From assembly GCA_023627715.1 (NCBI GenBank), contig JAMAHW010000060.1, forward strand, positions 124,001 to 188,000: a stretch of DNA of 64,000 nucleotides. The letters run 5' to 3'. The notes beneath the pieces are model-generated. The model had not been told where the DNA came from. It did not search any database and worked only from the letters and a program-made list of their open reading frames with translations. The position numbers were made by a program, and so were the translations under genes. Shown one piece after another: positions 1 through 9,650 of the stretch (its first letter is position 1; every line of letters begins with the position of its first letter). This DNA is from Periconia sp. R9002. Taxonomy: Eukaryota > Ascomycota > Dothideomycetes > Pleosporales > Periconiaceae.

Positions 1-155
1 GCAGCATCGTCAATGTGCGCGACAAAGCGAGGTTGAGTGTAGAATTCGGTATCGACGCTTTCATCGTAGCGCTGGAAGTCGGATGGCTTATGAGGCCATT
101 TGGTCCTGAGTGGTTGGTATTCTCGCACGGGATAGGGCGGTGGTGATGCGCTCAT
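1..155 (-). CDS. SAM-dependent methyltransferase, N-terminus (partial)
   Basis: An ATG at 155 on the minus strand opens a frame that runs off the left edge. It starts MSASPPPYPV and contains YDESVDTEFY followed by PRFVAHIDDA. These short motifs match the N-terminus of fungal class I (methyltransferase type 11-like) SAM-dependent methyltransferases, where they precede the SAM-binding fold. Only about 51 residues are visible, so neither the catalytic fold nor the substrate can be assessed. A different-frame ORF over the same bases (88-339) lacks this similarity and was not used. The family call is from memory of the motif. Confidence 0.6.
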   Translation of the reverse strand, partial: MSASPPPYPVREYQPLRTKWPHKPSDFQRYDESVDTEFYTQPRFVAHIDDA

Positions 156-1431
156 GGTGAACAGTCGCTGTGGGTGTAATGAGCGGCGTAGAAATGAGAG
201 CGATGCCGGTTTGATTTGACGTAGGATCATAAAGATATCTTCGTTGTACTGTGTTGCATGAGAAACAAGGAATTGATTCAACAATCGTGTAACAATTCTC
301 TTTCTCAGTGATACTGATGTGGGAGAGTGATGATGTCATGTGTCGCAGCGGGTAGACGCGAGTCCCGCTTGTTGTTATCGCGCCATCACGTGCTTCGTTG
401 AAAACTCATTTGACTTGATGAACTTTCAATTGCGAAAAAGATAATGAATTCAATGCCAATTAGCAGAAACCCTACTGACTCATCTCCCGATTCAGTGCTT
501 TGTTGATCGCAACCGTTACTGGTTTCAAAGCTCCCGGCAAGACCCCCTTATGCTCCATCTTTTTGCCGTTATGAAACACTTTGAGGCCACCTCCGGAATC
601 CGAAAGCTTCATTCGCGTAGCATATAAGCGTATTTCGTTATTTTGAGCTTGTTGTGAGCTGTAAGGTTTTAGCGCCGTCTTGTAACATCGAATAGAGGGA
701 AAATGTTTAGTAGATACCAGGTCTTATTCGCTTGGGGGGGAGGTGGAAGGAAAGAATTTTGGACGAGGACTGCAAGGAAATAGAGAAACGCACAATTGGC
801 TTCCCAGAGATTTTTCAATAGCAGCCATCTCATTGCGATCGGCGGCTGGATCGAACAAGCTGAAAACATTGACTCCAGGTTGTTTCTTGAAGCGGGTATC
901 AAAAATGTGTTCTTCTTCGCGATTTATTTCGGTAATCAGTCACCTTGTAGCGGGTATATTCCCCTTCCCTAGCAAGAAGTCAGGCCTGATTCTGGCCGGA
1001 AAGGCTGGGTCCAATGCCAAACTGGCGAAAGATGTACGTACGTTTCTATTAGTTTCCAAGACATCGTGTTTCAATACTAGTTCTGTGGACGTGAGACTGG
1101 AGGTGATGTGAAATAGAAAAGGACAATGAGAGCTACGATTCATCTCACGGACAGCATTTATGAGATCCTATCATTTTCGTTTCTTGGAATAAAAACCGAT
1201 CTGCAATCGACGTCAATCTGCATGTGGTGAGGCCAATAGAAAGCCCGTCGTAAGATCTAGCCAACCACAATACTCCGGAGCGCCACCATCGCTCCACATA
1301 CTTGCACAGATCGCATACTAACCCGTTTCAACCGACAATTTCCCTGTTTTCGAGTATGTTTCAAAAAAGAAAGCTCTCTGGTGGCAATAACGAATAGCTC
1401 TCCATGGTACAGATTAGGGATCCATGCATGG
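156..1431. other. No gene recognised; left flank of the exon array
   Basis: I find no convincing coding region on either strand. A degenerate unit of the neighbouring array may lie at about 1257-1432: on the minus strand a CTGATG branch-like site and an AG near 1432 precede a frame containing AWIPNLYHGE, but the 15-nt spacing and the GW pair are not kept. Confidence 0.4.
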
Positions 1432-1579
1432 CTGCTCGCATCGCGCATCAGCAAGGATAAATGTTATCGATGGAACACGCGATTGTACCGTAAAAAAGTC
1501 GCCATTTCATTCATACCAACCTCCATGTTACGACAAACGTTATGAGTGAGAGTCGAGCCTAAATGTCCCAAGCTCGGTA

Positions 1580-1828
1580 TCAACCACACGCAGCAAATCC
1601 TTCATCCGCTTCGTCCTCAAAGCCCCTCACTTGATACAGCTCAATCCGACGAAAAATATACAGATTGAGAAAAGGTTCTAGTCGGGTTCCGTTAAGCGTC
1701 CGCTGCCTGGTGTGTCGCACGACTGAGATCATATCTGGGTCCTGGACATGAGTTTCGAACAGACTGAGATTGTGCAGAGACATATAGCCCCGACGAAAAT
1801 GAAGCCACCAGCCCATGTGGCACACTTT
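1580..1828 (-). CDS. GW-array candidate exon
   Basis: Acceptor after GCTGATGACTC...TTCAACAG. The exon reads KVCHM-GWW, then SLHNLSLF, and stays open for 82 codons. It is the last unit of the array in transcription order and one of the longest. No function is recognised. Confidence 0.5.
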   Translation of the reverse strand, partial: KVCHMGWWLHFRRGYMSLHNLSLFETHVQDPDMISVVRHTRQRTLNGTRLEPFLNLYIFRRIELYQVRGFEDEADEGFAACG

Positions 1829-2498
1829 CTGTTGAAATAAGAGAGTCATCAGCAGCCATTCTTATTTATACTAATGAGTGCGACATGATCAAAAGAACAA
1901 TGAAAACACAAGCCAAATAAAAAAATAAATATCCCTGGAATCCGGTATTTTATCGTCCTTTAGGAATGTGATGACAACTTTGCGATTGTGTATGACGTTT
2001 TAATCCATCTCGGGGTCAGCGAACCGGCGATTCATAATTCCCCAAAAGCCGCTATCCTGGTTGGACATCAGGACTCGTTTGTACGATCAGGATAAAGTTG
2101 TTCCGAGCTATAGTGCAGGATATACATTTCATTAGTGACCCAGTTGAAGATAATTATGTAAGGACACTTCGTGTCCCTTTTCTGTTAGTGATTAGTATAC
2201 GTTACTTTATCTTTCAGCGTATATGAAACAAAGTATGGAAAGGAACAAAACCACCAATTGAATGTAAATGAAGGATGGGAAGTCCGGTGCAATGCCAATA
2301 TGAGATATTTGACCATGACACTGTCGTTTGTGTACAGACTCTGGCTTCTGGATATAGCGTTACACACGAGAAGCCCCATCGTACTTGAGTAAAATTTCCC
2401 ATTGAGTTCCCTCAACCTTGTGACTCTCCTTTGATTTTTGTCATGCTTTCATAATCCTCGTAAACGGCCCAGGGAGGCGACGGAATCCAGGGGAGCAC

Positions 2499-2648
2499 TT
2501 ATATCGCAAATCCAAGGAACCCGTTTTGGCTGACTCGCAACTCCAATACTCTGTCTTCGCCAGGGCCGAAAAGATCGAGAATTTCCATGCCGTGTATAGA
2601 CGTACACTTCCCGTCAATAGAAATCCACCAGCCCGTCATTGGTTCATC
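2499..2648 (-). CDS. GW-array candidate exon
   Basis: Branch ACTAATTT and acceptor AATAACAG. The exon reads DEPMT-GWW, then SIHGMEILDL. It has 49 codons before the stop at 2499-2501. Confidence 0.5.
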   Translation of the reverse strand, partial: DEPMTGWWISIDGKCTSIHGMEILDLFGPGEDRVLELRVSQNGFLGFAI

Positions 2649-2826
2649 CTGTTATTTGTCTGAAATTAGTGTAATCTCTTTGTAATATGTATTGAGAGTG
2701 GAACAAGAACTGTTAAAAACTAAGTGAAGGAGTAAGGGACGTAGAATTCCAAAATGGTGTTGCGCATCCGCGGAGAACTGGTGATTTTTCCAAAAGCAAA
2801 CTTTGATAGCCACCTGGGTATCGTAA

Positions 2827-2868
2827 TCATCCACAGAAAGTAATCGTGACCACCGAAGTTTTGTACTT
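2827..2868 (-). pseudogene. GW-array unit, GW lost
   Basis: Branch GCTAACTAAGACAG is intact, and 15 nt follow (KYKTS), but the GW position reads Val-Val and a stop comes after 13 codons. It is a decayed unit that kept its acceptor. Confidence 0.4.
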
Positions 2869-2991
2869 CTGTCTTAGTTAGCTCCAACAACCGTAGGGGC
2901 AATTGGGAATATGTAGTTCTTTATAAGTATATAGTGGTATAAAGAGAGCTATAAGAGAGATAATGAGGTTATTGCTTATAGAAAAACGGCT

Positions 2992-3192
2992 TTAAGCCCT
3001 AGCAGTTGTCCGAGAGGCAAAGGGGTCACCGTAGAGGGCATAGCGAAGAGACGCATGATATAAAAGTCTCCAAGGCACCAGGTTGATTCGGATTTGGGGA
3101 GTGAAAAAATCTTCCCACATATCTACGTCGTGGCTGGCCGTAGTTATATTGGTACCGGGAGGGTTATACCACCACCCCGTCAATCCGATAGC
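2992..3192 (-). CDS. GW-array candidate exon
   Basis: Acceptor CTGATCTCTCTAG. The exon reads AIGLT-GWWYNPPGTNITTA. It is closely related to the unit at 3319-3513 over the whole exon (shared PPGTNITTA, WEDF, LVP and LYH), so this pair is the most recent duplication in the array. Confidence 0.55.
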   Translation of the reverse strand, partial: AIGLTGWWYNPPGTNITTASHDVDMWEDFFTPQIRINLVPWRLLYHASLRYALYGDPFASRTTARA

Positions 3193-3318
3193 CTAGAGAG
3201 ATCAGTACTTAATAGATTTGGCGATCTGTAAATATTATAGAAAAAGGAAAGACGAAGGAAGACTTTTGGTAAATGGAATGGAAACTCTGGAGAATGATGA
3301 GGACATGGAGTAGCGGCT

Positions 3319-3513
3319 CTAAGCCCTGGCAATTGCCAGACAGGCAAAGGGAACACGGTAAAGGGGATGGCTAGGAGCCACGTGATATAAATGTCGCCGT
3401 GGCACCAGGTTGAGTTGGACATAGCGAAAGTCTTCCCAAAAATATACGTTGAAGATAGCCGTAGTTATATTTGTACCAGGAGGATCATACCACCAGCCCG
3501 TCAAGCCGGTAGT
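3319..3513 (-). CDS. GW-array candidate exon
   Basis: Acceptor ACTAATCTCTCCAG. The exon reads TTGLT-GWWYDPPGTNITTA and has 64 codons. It is the sister of the 2992-3192 unit and differs by many substitutions, yet both frames are still open. Confidence 0.55.
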   Translation of the reverse strand, partial: TTGLTGWWYDPPGTNITTAIFNVYFWEDFRYVQLNLVPRRHLYHVAPSHPLYRVPFACLAIARA

Positions 3514-3737
3514 CTGGAGAGATTAGTGGTTCATCGATTTCGAGATCTGTACGAATCAAAGCAACAATATTATAGAAGTAGGAAATACGAAGAAATGACT
3601 TCTAGTAAATGGAATGGAAATTTTGAGGAAAATAATGACGTGGTCCAAAAAGTAATGGGTGATTCGGCGGCCTTATGGTATATCTTTTTCCCGGCATCCC
3701 GAACCTCTTTGGCAGCATGGAGAGAAAGAGAGGTCCG

Positions 3738-3806
3738 TCATATAATATGAAGCGAAAGAGCTGCGGACGAGTCCTGAGATAAGGTCCAGATTGCGCCGCC
3801 ATCGCC
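3738..3806 (-). pseudogene. GW-array unit, IW variant
   Basis: Acceptor AATGTCAG, then 15 nt (GDGGA), then Ile-Trp in place of Gly-Trp. It continues to LSLHII and stops after 22 codons. The branch site is weak. Confidence 0.35.
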
Positions 3807-3823
3807 CTGACATTGCGCACGGC

Positions 3824-3994
3824 TCAGAGGCCGAGTTCCATCGGCTTGCTGTCGCCTCGTTTATCCAGAATAATGTATGCATGGGAAGACGTCACGGCCT
3901 TCCCGATATTTCTGAGTGGGAGAAGAAGTAAGGAGCTAAAAGATGTCCTATGTGTTTTGAGATTATCCGCAACTGTTCCTTTTATCTCCAGTAT
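3824..3994 (-). CDS. GW-array unit, GT variant
   Basis: Branch GTTAATT and acceptor CACAG. The exon reads ILEIK then Gly-Thr where the others have Gly-Trp, and stays open for 56 codons. Confidence 0.35.
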   Translation of the reverse strand: MLEIKGTVADNLKTHRTSFSSLLLLPLRNIGKAVTSSHAYIILDKRGDSKPMELGL

Positions 3995-4061
3995 CTGTGA
4001 ATTAACATGGCATGCATCCATGGACGCTTTAAAGGTTGGTAATGCTCATTGGGACGCAGCT

Positions 4062-4268
4062 CTAGTACTCAAACATTGCAATCCTTCCATTGGTAGACGA
4101 CCTCCGGAATCGCAGGGTATAGTTGTCTTGCGGACGAAACATCCAAGAGTTATCACGACGGAGTTGTAACCGTCTGTATAAGTCGTCGTTCCACGGGCGC
4201 AGGGTCAGGTTGTGTACTGTTCTGTATCGGATACCCGTGAAGAGCGCCCATCCGATCAACGTATTAGC
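4062..4268 (-). CDS. GW-array candidate exon
   Basis: Branch GCTAACG and acceptor AAACTAG. The exon reads ANTLI-GWALFTGIRYR, then TVHNLTL. It has 68 codons before the stop. Confidence 0.5.
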   Translation of the reverse strand, partial: ANTLIGWALFTGIRYRTVHNLTLRPWNDDLYRRLQLRRDNSWMFRPQDNYTLRFRRSSTNGRIAMFEY

Positions 4269-4561
4269 CTAGTTTCGCCACGTTAGCTTATTTTGCAGAT
4301 AGGGATGAAAATGGAGGAGCAAACAAATTACAGGTAAAAAGTAATTTGATTAACAGTAGAAGTGAAAAAGGAACCAATTCAACAACGTCAAACCCTAAGA
4401 AAGGAACCCTGGTAAATACAAATTACTCCTTGTATGCGACAGCATGGAGAGGTACTCTTGTTGCGTGTTTCCAGAATGCCACCAGGAGAGACAGTGGTTC
4501 CCCTGTAAGCTCCAGGTCCTGAACAACAAGGTATGTGGGAGATGCTATCGTAGACCTCGAA

Positions 4562-4753
4562 CTACTCTGGTGTCGCATCAGTGTTAGGAACGTAATAAAA
4601 CTGGGAGAACGGTGTATTTTGCGGGTTCCAAAATTTCCGCTTCCAACAAGGTGTGGGATGCATCAAGTCCCTCAATTCTATGCCGTGAATTAAAGTAGGA
4701 TCAACAGAAACTAAGAACTGATGGAAGTATAACCAGCCCATAAATAGCCTTCC
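4562..4753 (-). CDS. GW-array candidate exon
   Basis: Branch ACTAACTT and acceptor ACATCTAG. The exon reads GRLFM-GWLYFHQF, then LIHGIELRDL. It has 63 codons before the stop at 4562-4564. Confidence 0.5.
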   Translation of the reverse strand, partial: GRLFMGWLYFHQFLVSVDPTLIHGIELRDLMHPTPCWKRKFWNPQNTPFSQFYYVPNTDATPE

Positions 4754-4767
4754 CTAGATGTACAAAG

Positions 4768-4968
4768 TTAGTAGTGCAGCTGAATAGGTATATAAAAGTG
4801 TAAAGAAATTGTAGGAATAGTATCGTCCCAGTTAATCTTTGGTATCCGGAATGTCTGCGACCAACCAGGTACACTGTTGCTCATTCCTAGAAATGGTAGA
4901 TTGTGGATTGTAAAATGCATAGGCCAATTGGAGGCAGTAACGCAAACCCAACCTACAAACGGCCTAGC
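4768..4968 (-). CDS. GW-array candidate exon
   Basis: Branch GCTAACC and acceptor CAGGCAG. The exon reads ARPFV-GWVCVTASNW, then TIHNLPFLG. It has 66 codons, and its TAA stop is the TAA inside the ACTACTAAC branch site of the next unit downstream. Confidence 0.5.
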   Translation of the reverse strand, partial: ARPFVGWVCVTASNWPMHFTIHNLPFLGMSNSVPGWSQTFRIPKINWDDTIPTISLHFYIPIQLHY

Positions 4969-5074
4969 CTGCCTGTGCGGTTAGCTATAGAGCTAGAAAT
5001 GATTTATAAATAGAAAGATGAAGAAAAACAGATACAAAAAGCTAGAAATATAGATATTGAATTAAAGTCCCAAT

Positions 5075-5149
5075 CTAGTCTTGGCGTTGGGCACTTCTGA
5101 GAGCAACCAGGGAGGTCGAAATCCAAACCCATCCTGGAAACGGCCTGGC
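5075..5149 (-). CDS. GW-array candidate exon (short)
   Basis: Branch ACTAATT and acceptor ACATGCAG. The exon reads ARPFP-GWVWISTS and stops after 24 codons. Its first 15 nt closely match the unit at 4768-4968. Confidence 0.4.
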   Translation of the reverse strand, partial: ARPFPGWVWISTSLVALRSAQRQD

Positions 5150-5230
5150 CTGCATGTGCAATTAGTCGTGCAGCAAGAAGCGGTGGAGAAACAAAATAAA
5201 TAATGAACAAAACTGTATAAGAGAAATCGC

Positions 5231-5425
5231 TTAGGGACAGCGGAGACCGTGAAAAAATAAAGAACCAATAGCAGTGTTATCTTCATGTCTCCGGCAGGTT
5301 CTGGACCCTAGTATATCGTATTTCTTCCGCAAGACGTCCATTTCACGCGCGTTCACACCATGTATGGTGGTCAACCGGTTCCAGACGGGTGTCGGACGCA
5401 AAAACCATCCCGTGATAATCCTAGG
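5231..5425 (-). CDS. GW-array candidate exon
   Basis: Branch GCTAACTCTC and acceptor GCTTATAG. The exon reads PRIIT-GWFLRPTP, then TIHGVNARE. It has 64 codons before the stop. Confidence 0.5.
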   Translation of the reverse strand, partial: PRIITGWFLRPTPVWNRLTTIHGVNAREMDVLRKKYDILGSRTCRRHEDNTAIGSLFFHGLRCP

Positions 5426-5549
5426 CTATAAGCGGAGAGTTAGCAGTGGTGTAGAAAGGAAGTGCAACAAGGGAAAAAACGAAGAACATAAAAAGAGCAG
5501 ATAATGAAAGTGGAGATCGACCAGTAAATTGAGGAATTCTCTCGAGTTG

Positions 5550-5729
5550 TTAAGGTTTCCAATAGAGAATAAAAGTTGCACTGTCGGATCTGTGCCGCTC
5601 CCGCACCAATTGCCATCGAGGTGGGAGTAAACGGAAATCCTCAAAGTCTCTTGTGTCGTTGTCATGGAGCCAGATAATATGATCCGAATTGTTATAAGAA
5701 AAGTAGCACCAGCCCTGGAAGAGTCTCAT
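5550..5729 (-). CDS. GW-array candidate exon
   Basis: Branch GCTAATTTC and acceptor CATGCAG. The exon reads MRLFQ-GWCYFSYNNSD and stays open for 59 codons. It is related to the neighbouring unit at 5877-5963. Confidence 0.5.
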   Translation of the reverse strand: MRLFQGWCYFSYNNSDHIIWLHDNDTRDFEDFRLLPPRWQLVRERHRSDSATFILYWKP

Positions 5730-5876
5730 CTGCATGGATGAAATTAGCAGCGGATCTGACATAGGTGAGCAAAAAAAAGAAAAATAACGTCATAGAATGC
5801 ATCAGCATAGTGCAAGTATTGGATACGGGCCGCGATCGCACGATTTGCCATTCAGAGGGGCGTTGACGTCCAAGAT

Positions 5877-5963
5877 TCAATGTTCCCACTTGTTATTCTG
5901 GAGCCAAGTGGTATCTGTCTGATCGCTATAATCAAAGAAGCCCCAGCTCTGGAAGACTTTCTT
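5877..5963 (-). CDS. GW-array unit, SW variant
   Basis: Branch GCTGATG and acceptor TTGAAG. The exon reads KKVFQ then Ser-Trp-GFFDYSDQTD. It has 28 codons and is a recent relative of the 5550-5729 unit (shared VFQ/LFQ, SDQ/NSD, WL). Confidence 0.4.
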   Translation of the reverse strand, partial: KKVFQSWGFFDYSDQTDTTWLQNNKWEH

Positions 5964-6120
5964 CTTCAATTATATCATCAGCAGCGTATCTAGGCATAAA
6001 TCGAAGAAACAAAAGAGCAAATGAGGAAGTGGAAATGCAGAAGAAGGTTGTAATATTTCCTCTAATGGGCGAGCCTCGTATAAAAAAGAAGTTAACGCGG
6101 TAGTCCGCCGGGAGTGTGCC

Positions 6121-6258
6121 CTAATCCGGGAGCCGTCGCAACGCAAAGCTTGGTCCAGATCTGGGGAGGTATTCATCAAAAGTGAGGTTGTGTATTGTTT
6201 TGATTGGAACCGGTGGTTCGCCTGCCAAAATCAAGCACCAGCCTTTGAACATTCTCAT
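6121..6258 (-). CDS. GW-array unit with mutated acceptor
   Basis: Branch GCTAAC is present, but the expected acceptor reads AA instead of AG. The 15-nt spacing is kept and the frame reads MRMFK-GWCLILAG, then TIHNLTF, with 45 codons. It cannot be spliced at the canonical position as it stands. Confidence 0.4.
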   Translation of the reverse strand: MRMFKGWCLILAGEPPVPIKTIHNLTFDEYLPRSGPSFALRRLPD

Positions 6259-6646
6259 TTGTATGTATTTTGTTAGCAATGCATGAAGACGTGACGCAAA
6301 TAAAGGTAGAAAAACCTTGGCTAAGATGTAAGAGTAAGATGGAAGAGACTTTGGGCTAAGAAACCCACCAGCACAGTGTGTATAACGTTAAATTTAGTCA
6401 TCCTTTCCACGAGCAACTATGTGCCCCAACCCATCAATAATGTCTTCTGTATGCGTGCGATAAGCATCGAAATCCGGGGATGAAAGATACATCCCAACAA
6501 ACGGAGATGATAGAAGAGGAGGGAAATCCCCCAAGTGATGTGGTGGGTGGACAGGGTAATTAGAGGGCGCCCTCGAAACGATGGATCCGGTAAATCGGGC
6601 GGGCAAAAAGGTATCTCGTGGAGGAAAATTGTCGCTACAACATCTT

Positions 6647-6880
6647 TTATACGCGCACGAATATGTCCACCGGCTCATCCTCTCTTGTTGATTCATCCAG
6701 GTATAGACAGATAGGAAAATAACCGTACCGGGACCCCTGTATTTGTCTCCAAGTTTCCCGGATTACAATACTGATTTTGGGGTGGTGGTGCGCTAGTACG
6801 TGGGATACCGGTAAATGATGGATTGTCACCGAGTATGAAACGGTTTCTAGCCTCCGTGTCCAACCGATCATGGCTTTCTT
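6647..6880 (-). CDS. GW-array candidate exon
   Basis: Branch GCTAACCACTC and acceptor TTCCATAG. The exon reads KKAMI-GWTRRLETV, then TIHHLPV. It has 77 codons. Confidence 0.5.
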   Translation of the reverse strand, partial: KKAMIGWTRRLETVSYSVTIHHLPVSHVLAHHHPKISIVIRETWRQIQGSRYGYFPICLYLDESTREDEPVDIFVRV

Positions 6881-7170
6881 CTATGGAAAAGAGTGGTTAG
6901 CTTCGGATGATGAAGTAGCGCAATTAGAGGAAAGATGAAAAACAATTTTGAAATGAGATTCTCGTCGGAATACCGTAGAATCGAGACACGTGGGAAATTA
7001 TTGGTGGAAAAGAGGGAAGACGTTTTTGTCGGTTCAACAAAGATGCTCATCGGTTCGTCCTCGTTTAAAGAGGTGAAACGGTCTCGGAAGGATATCATAT
7101 CGCGAACTTAAGCTCCAGCCGAACAAAGCCCTGTTCTCTTCAAAAAGTTTAATCAGCCTATACTTCCAAG

Positions 7171-7437
7171 TCAGTACAATGATAAAATCTCTCGTAATGG
7201 TAACGAAATACACTCACCGCAAAGGACCACTGGTTCGTCCTCTGTACACACTGAATGTTGGAACAGGAAAGCCCAGAGGGCGACCCCGTTAAGATAACTC
7301 CTGACGATCATCCTTCTGATCGGCTGAAACAGTAGCAGGCTGCTAGCCGCTTGTCCGGCATGGAGACGAAGGTTGTGTATCGTGCTCATACGCGAAACGA
7401 ATCCTAGCCCATTCACCCAGCCGATTATCGATATACT
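7171..7437 (-). CDS. GW-array candidate exon
   Basis: Acceptor TTCGACAG after an AATTAATT sequence. The exon reads SISII-GWVNGLGFV, then TIHNLRL. It has 88 codons, among the longest, with a hydrophobic second half. Confidence 0.5.
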   Translation of the reverse strand, partial: SISIIGWVNGLGFVSRMSTIHNLRLHAGQAASSLLLFQPIRRMIVRSYLNGVALWAFLFQHSVCTEDEPVVLCGECISLPLREILSLY

Positions 7438-7951
7438 CTGTCGAAAAAATTAATTGAGCTCGGACTGATACACGGGCAAGATTGATAAGAAAATACAGGA
7501 TTGAGTCTGTGGAATGAATTCCGTGATTTGGGGAGGGAGAGGGGGAGTATCATCTTGGTTTATAGATGACGAGGTTTCCAGTATCCGTTAAGCCAGCGCG
7601 GGGGGGGGGGGGGGAGGGCAACCAGGTGGTGAGCCTGGAAAGAGCGTTGCGCGAACTGTGAGGAACCCGGAACAAGCAAAGTAATGCACAGCCACAATTC
7701 CTGAAAAGCAGCCGGCGTTCAGATCAGTGCGCTGGATAGCTGTAAAGAAAGAGTAGGTAAACAGGAATAGAGAGAAAATGGTAGTATGAACAGTCGGACC
7801 TTACGTTTTCATTAAGAAAAACGACGAAGAGATTGAAACAAGTAAAGTACCGTCTCATCCCATATCATCCCAATCAACCCCCCCTCAGAAATTTGCATTT
7901 CCATTCGTAAAAGCACGCGAACGCCTTCGTGTTCCGTAACCCAAAGTTGGG

Positions 7952-8053
7952 TCAGTAGGAGCCACTCGATATCTTCCATACCGAGATCATGGTGTTCCAG
8001 ATCTTGGTGTAAACATATAGTGTCATCGTTGAGTGGGCCATAAGTGTGGTTGC
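7952..8053 (-). pseudogene. GW-array unit, GW lost
   Basis: Branch GCTGATGG and acceptor ACACACAG are intact. The exon reads ATTLM then Ala-His in place of Gly-Trp and stops after 33 codons. Confidence 0.35.
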
Positions 8054-8557
8054 CTGTGTGTTTTCCATCAGCTTCCGAAGTGCGAATAATTGACAATGGA
8101 TTGCGACAAGAGAAATGGAACGAGAAAAGGGTTGCTGTAATTCACACAGAGGGGCTGGGTAGCTCACACCTAGTGATTGCACTTATACATTCTCAAGTAA
8201 ATGTGTCTCGAGGGGTCCATAGATAACTGCTTCCAATACCAAAAGTGGCGTTGTAGAGTATGAGAATGGCAAAGTATGGTATCACGCACCATCAACAACC
8301 TTGTCTTGTGACTTCGGAAATCCACGGGATGGCCCTCTGACGGAAGCTGGAACGCATACTAGGCCTGGGATACTGCTCCCGCGGGATCTCGAGGAAAACA
8401 ACCTCAACATGGCGTCCTCGGTTCTCCACGCAAGCACCCTCATGAGAAGTACCTCTCTAGGACGATGTTTGTTACCCAATCCGCCCAGCTTGATATCGTT
8501 ACGCTCTGTATTCGCTAGTTAGCCTTCAGGAGTGGACCGATTGTGAGTTTTGGAAGT

Positions 8558-8731
8558 TTAGTTGCTGTACGCGTTCCGGATGAGAAGATAGAATATAAGA
8601 TGACAGAATCGCATAGCTCTGGACTTCGAGAAAGTACACGGGGATCTCGGATGGCAGATGGGTGGTTTCTTCGTCAGTGGAGCTGTGTGTGGTCGTGATA
8701 ATGTAACGAGAGAAACTGTAATGCATCCGGC
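8558..8731 (-). pseudogene. GW-array unit, GW lost (weak)
   Basis: Acceptor AATGTTAG, then 15 nt (AGCIT), then Val-Ser instead of Gly-Trp. It is open for 57 codons. It is assigned by spacing only. Confidence 0.25.
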
Positions 8732-8999
8732 CTAACATTATAATAGCCCGTACAAAAGTACATGCTCAGATTCGAGACACGCAGACCTCCAGCCTAGGAG
8801 CACAAACACCGGTATACATATTTCCAACCTGCATTTGTGGAAAGAGCGGTACATGGTAAGAGACAAAATTATTCCCGAGTGCGCGGCCGTGGGACTAGAC
8901 ACAGTCCGCAAAGCTGCCTTCTCCGAGAAACCGAACGCACCAGCCTTTTGCGCCGGATGTGTCCAGTGTCGAAGCGGAGACAAGGGAATTCGATTTCGC

Positions 9000-9056
9000 T
9001 TATGGTATAAATAAGACCATAGGTTCCGGTATTCGGTAGTCCAGTATCCAAGACAC
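9000..9056 (-). pseudogene. GW-array unit, GW lost
   Basis: Branch GCTAAGA and acceptor CATGTAG. The exon reads VSWIL then Asp-Tyr and stops after 18 codons. Confidence 0.35.
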
Positions 9057-9124
9057 CTACATGAATTATCTTAGCCGGAATCCTTGAAAACTTTACAGAA
9101 CAAAACATAACGCCTGAGCTACTC

Positions 9125-9289
9125 CTACCTGGTAGGAGAACAGGAAAATTGCAATACTCTGAAAACGCCTTGTGTGTTCCTTCGCACCAATTTGGATTTC
9201 ATTTGAAATGTGATGTAATCAGAGACGAATAGAGACACAATGTGTTCCAATGATCGGCTGTGGATAAACCAGCCTACGAGCGTAACGCT
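9125..9289 (-). CDS. GW-array candidate exon
   Basis: Branch GCTAAGA and acceptor CATATAG. The exon reads SVTLV-GWFIHSRSL and has 54 codons before the stop. Confidence 0.5.
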   Translation of the reverse strand, partial: SVTLVGWFIHSRSLEHIVSLFVSDYITFQMKSKLVRRNTQGVFRVLQFSCSPTR

Positions 9290-9362
9290 CTATATGCATC
9301 CTCTTAGCCTGACTCCGTAGAATACAAAAGGGACCGTAAAAGGTCCTGCCGGTTTCCAAATG

Positions 9363-9545
9363 CTAGGGACGGGGAAAAACGAGTTGTAATAACTGTGTTA
9401 CGCCGCGTGAAGACCTGAATCTCCTTTTCCCTTTTACAACGGAAATTTTGGAGGGAGTCAAAAGGTCCAGCATTGTTACATCGTGGATAAACAGGCCTCT
9501 GTCATTGCAAGTGAGGCCAGTGGTCCAGCCCACGATTGCAACCCT
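9363..9545 (-). CDS. GW-array candidate exon
   Basis: Branch GCTAAAA and acceptor TTGAACAG. The exon reads RVAIV-GWTTGLTC, then FIHDVTM. It has 60 codons. Confidence 0.5.
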   Translation of the reverse strand, partial: RVAIVGWTTGLTCNDRGLFIHDVTMLDLLTPSKISVVKGKRRFRSSRGVTQLLQLVFPRP

Positions 9546-9650
9546 CTGTTCAAATGTTTTAGCTTCCAATTGTGATGAAGTTAAACGTATAAACATGTAT
9601 CCTTTGTCTTTGATGTAGAAGATGGGGAAATCCGGAATAAATGAATCGAC

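Noticed and set aside
7601..7615. Poly-G run as a functional element
   Set aside because: A long G homopolymer at about 7600 is probably a simple repeat; G-quadruplex function cannot be argued from one tract. The T tract at 32600 is likewise ordinary.
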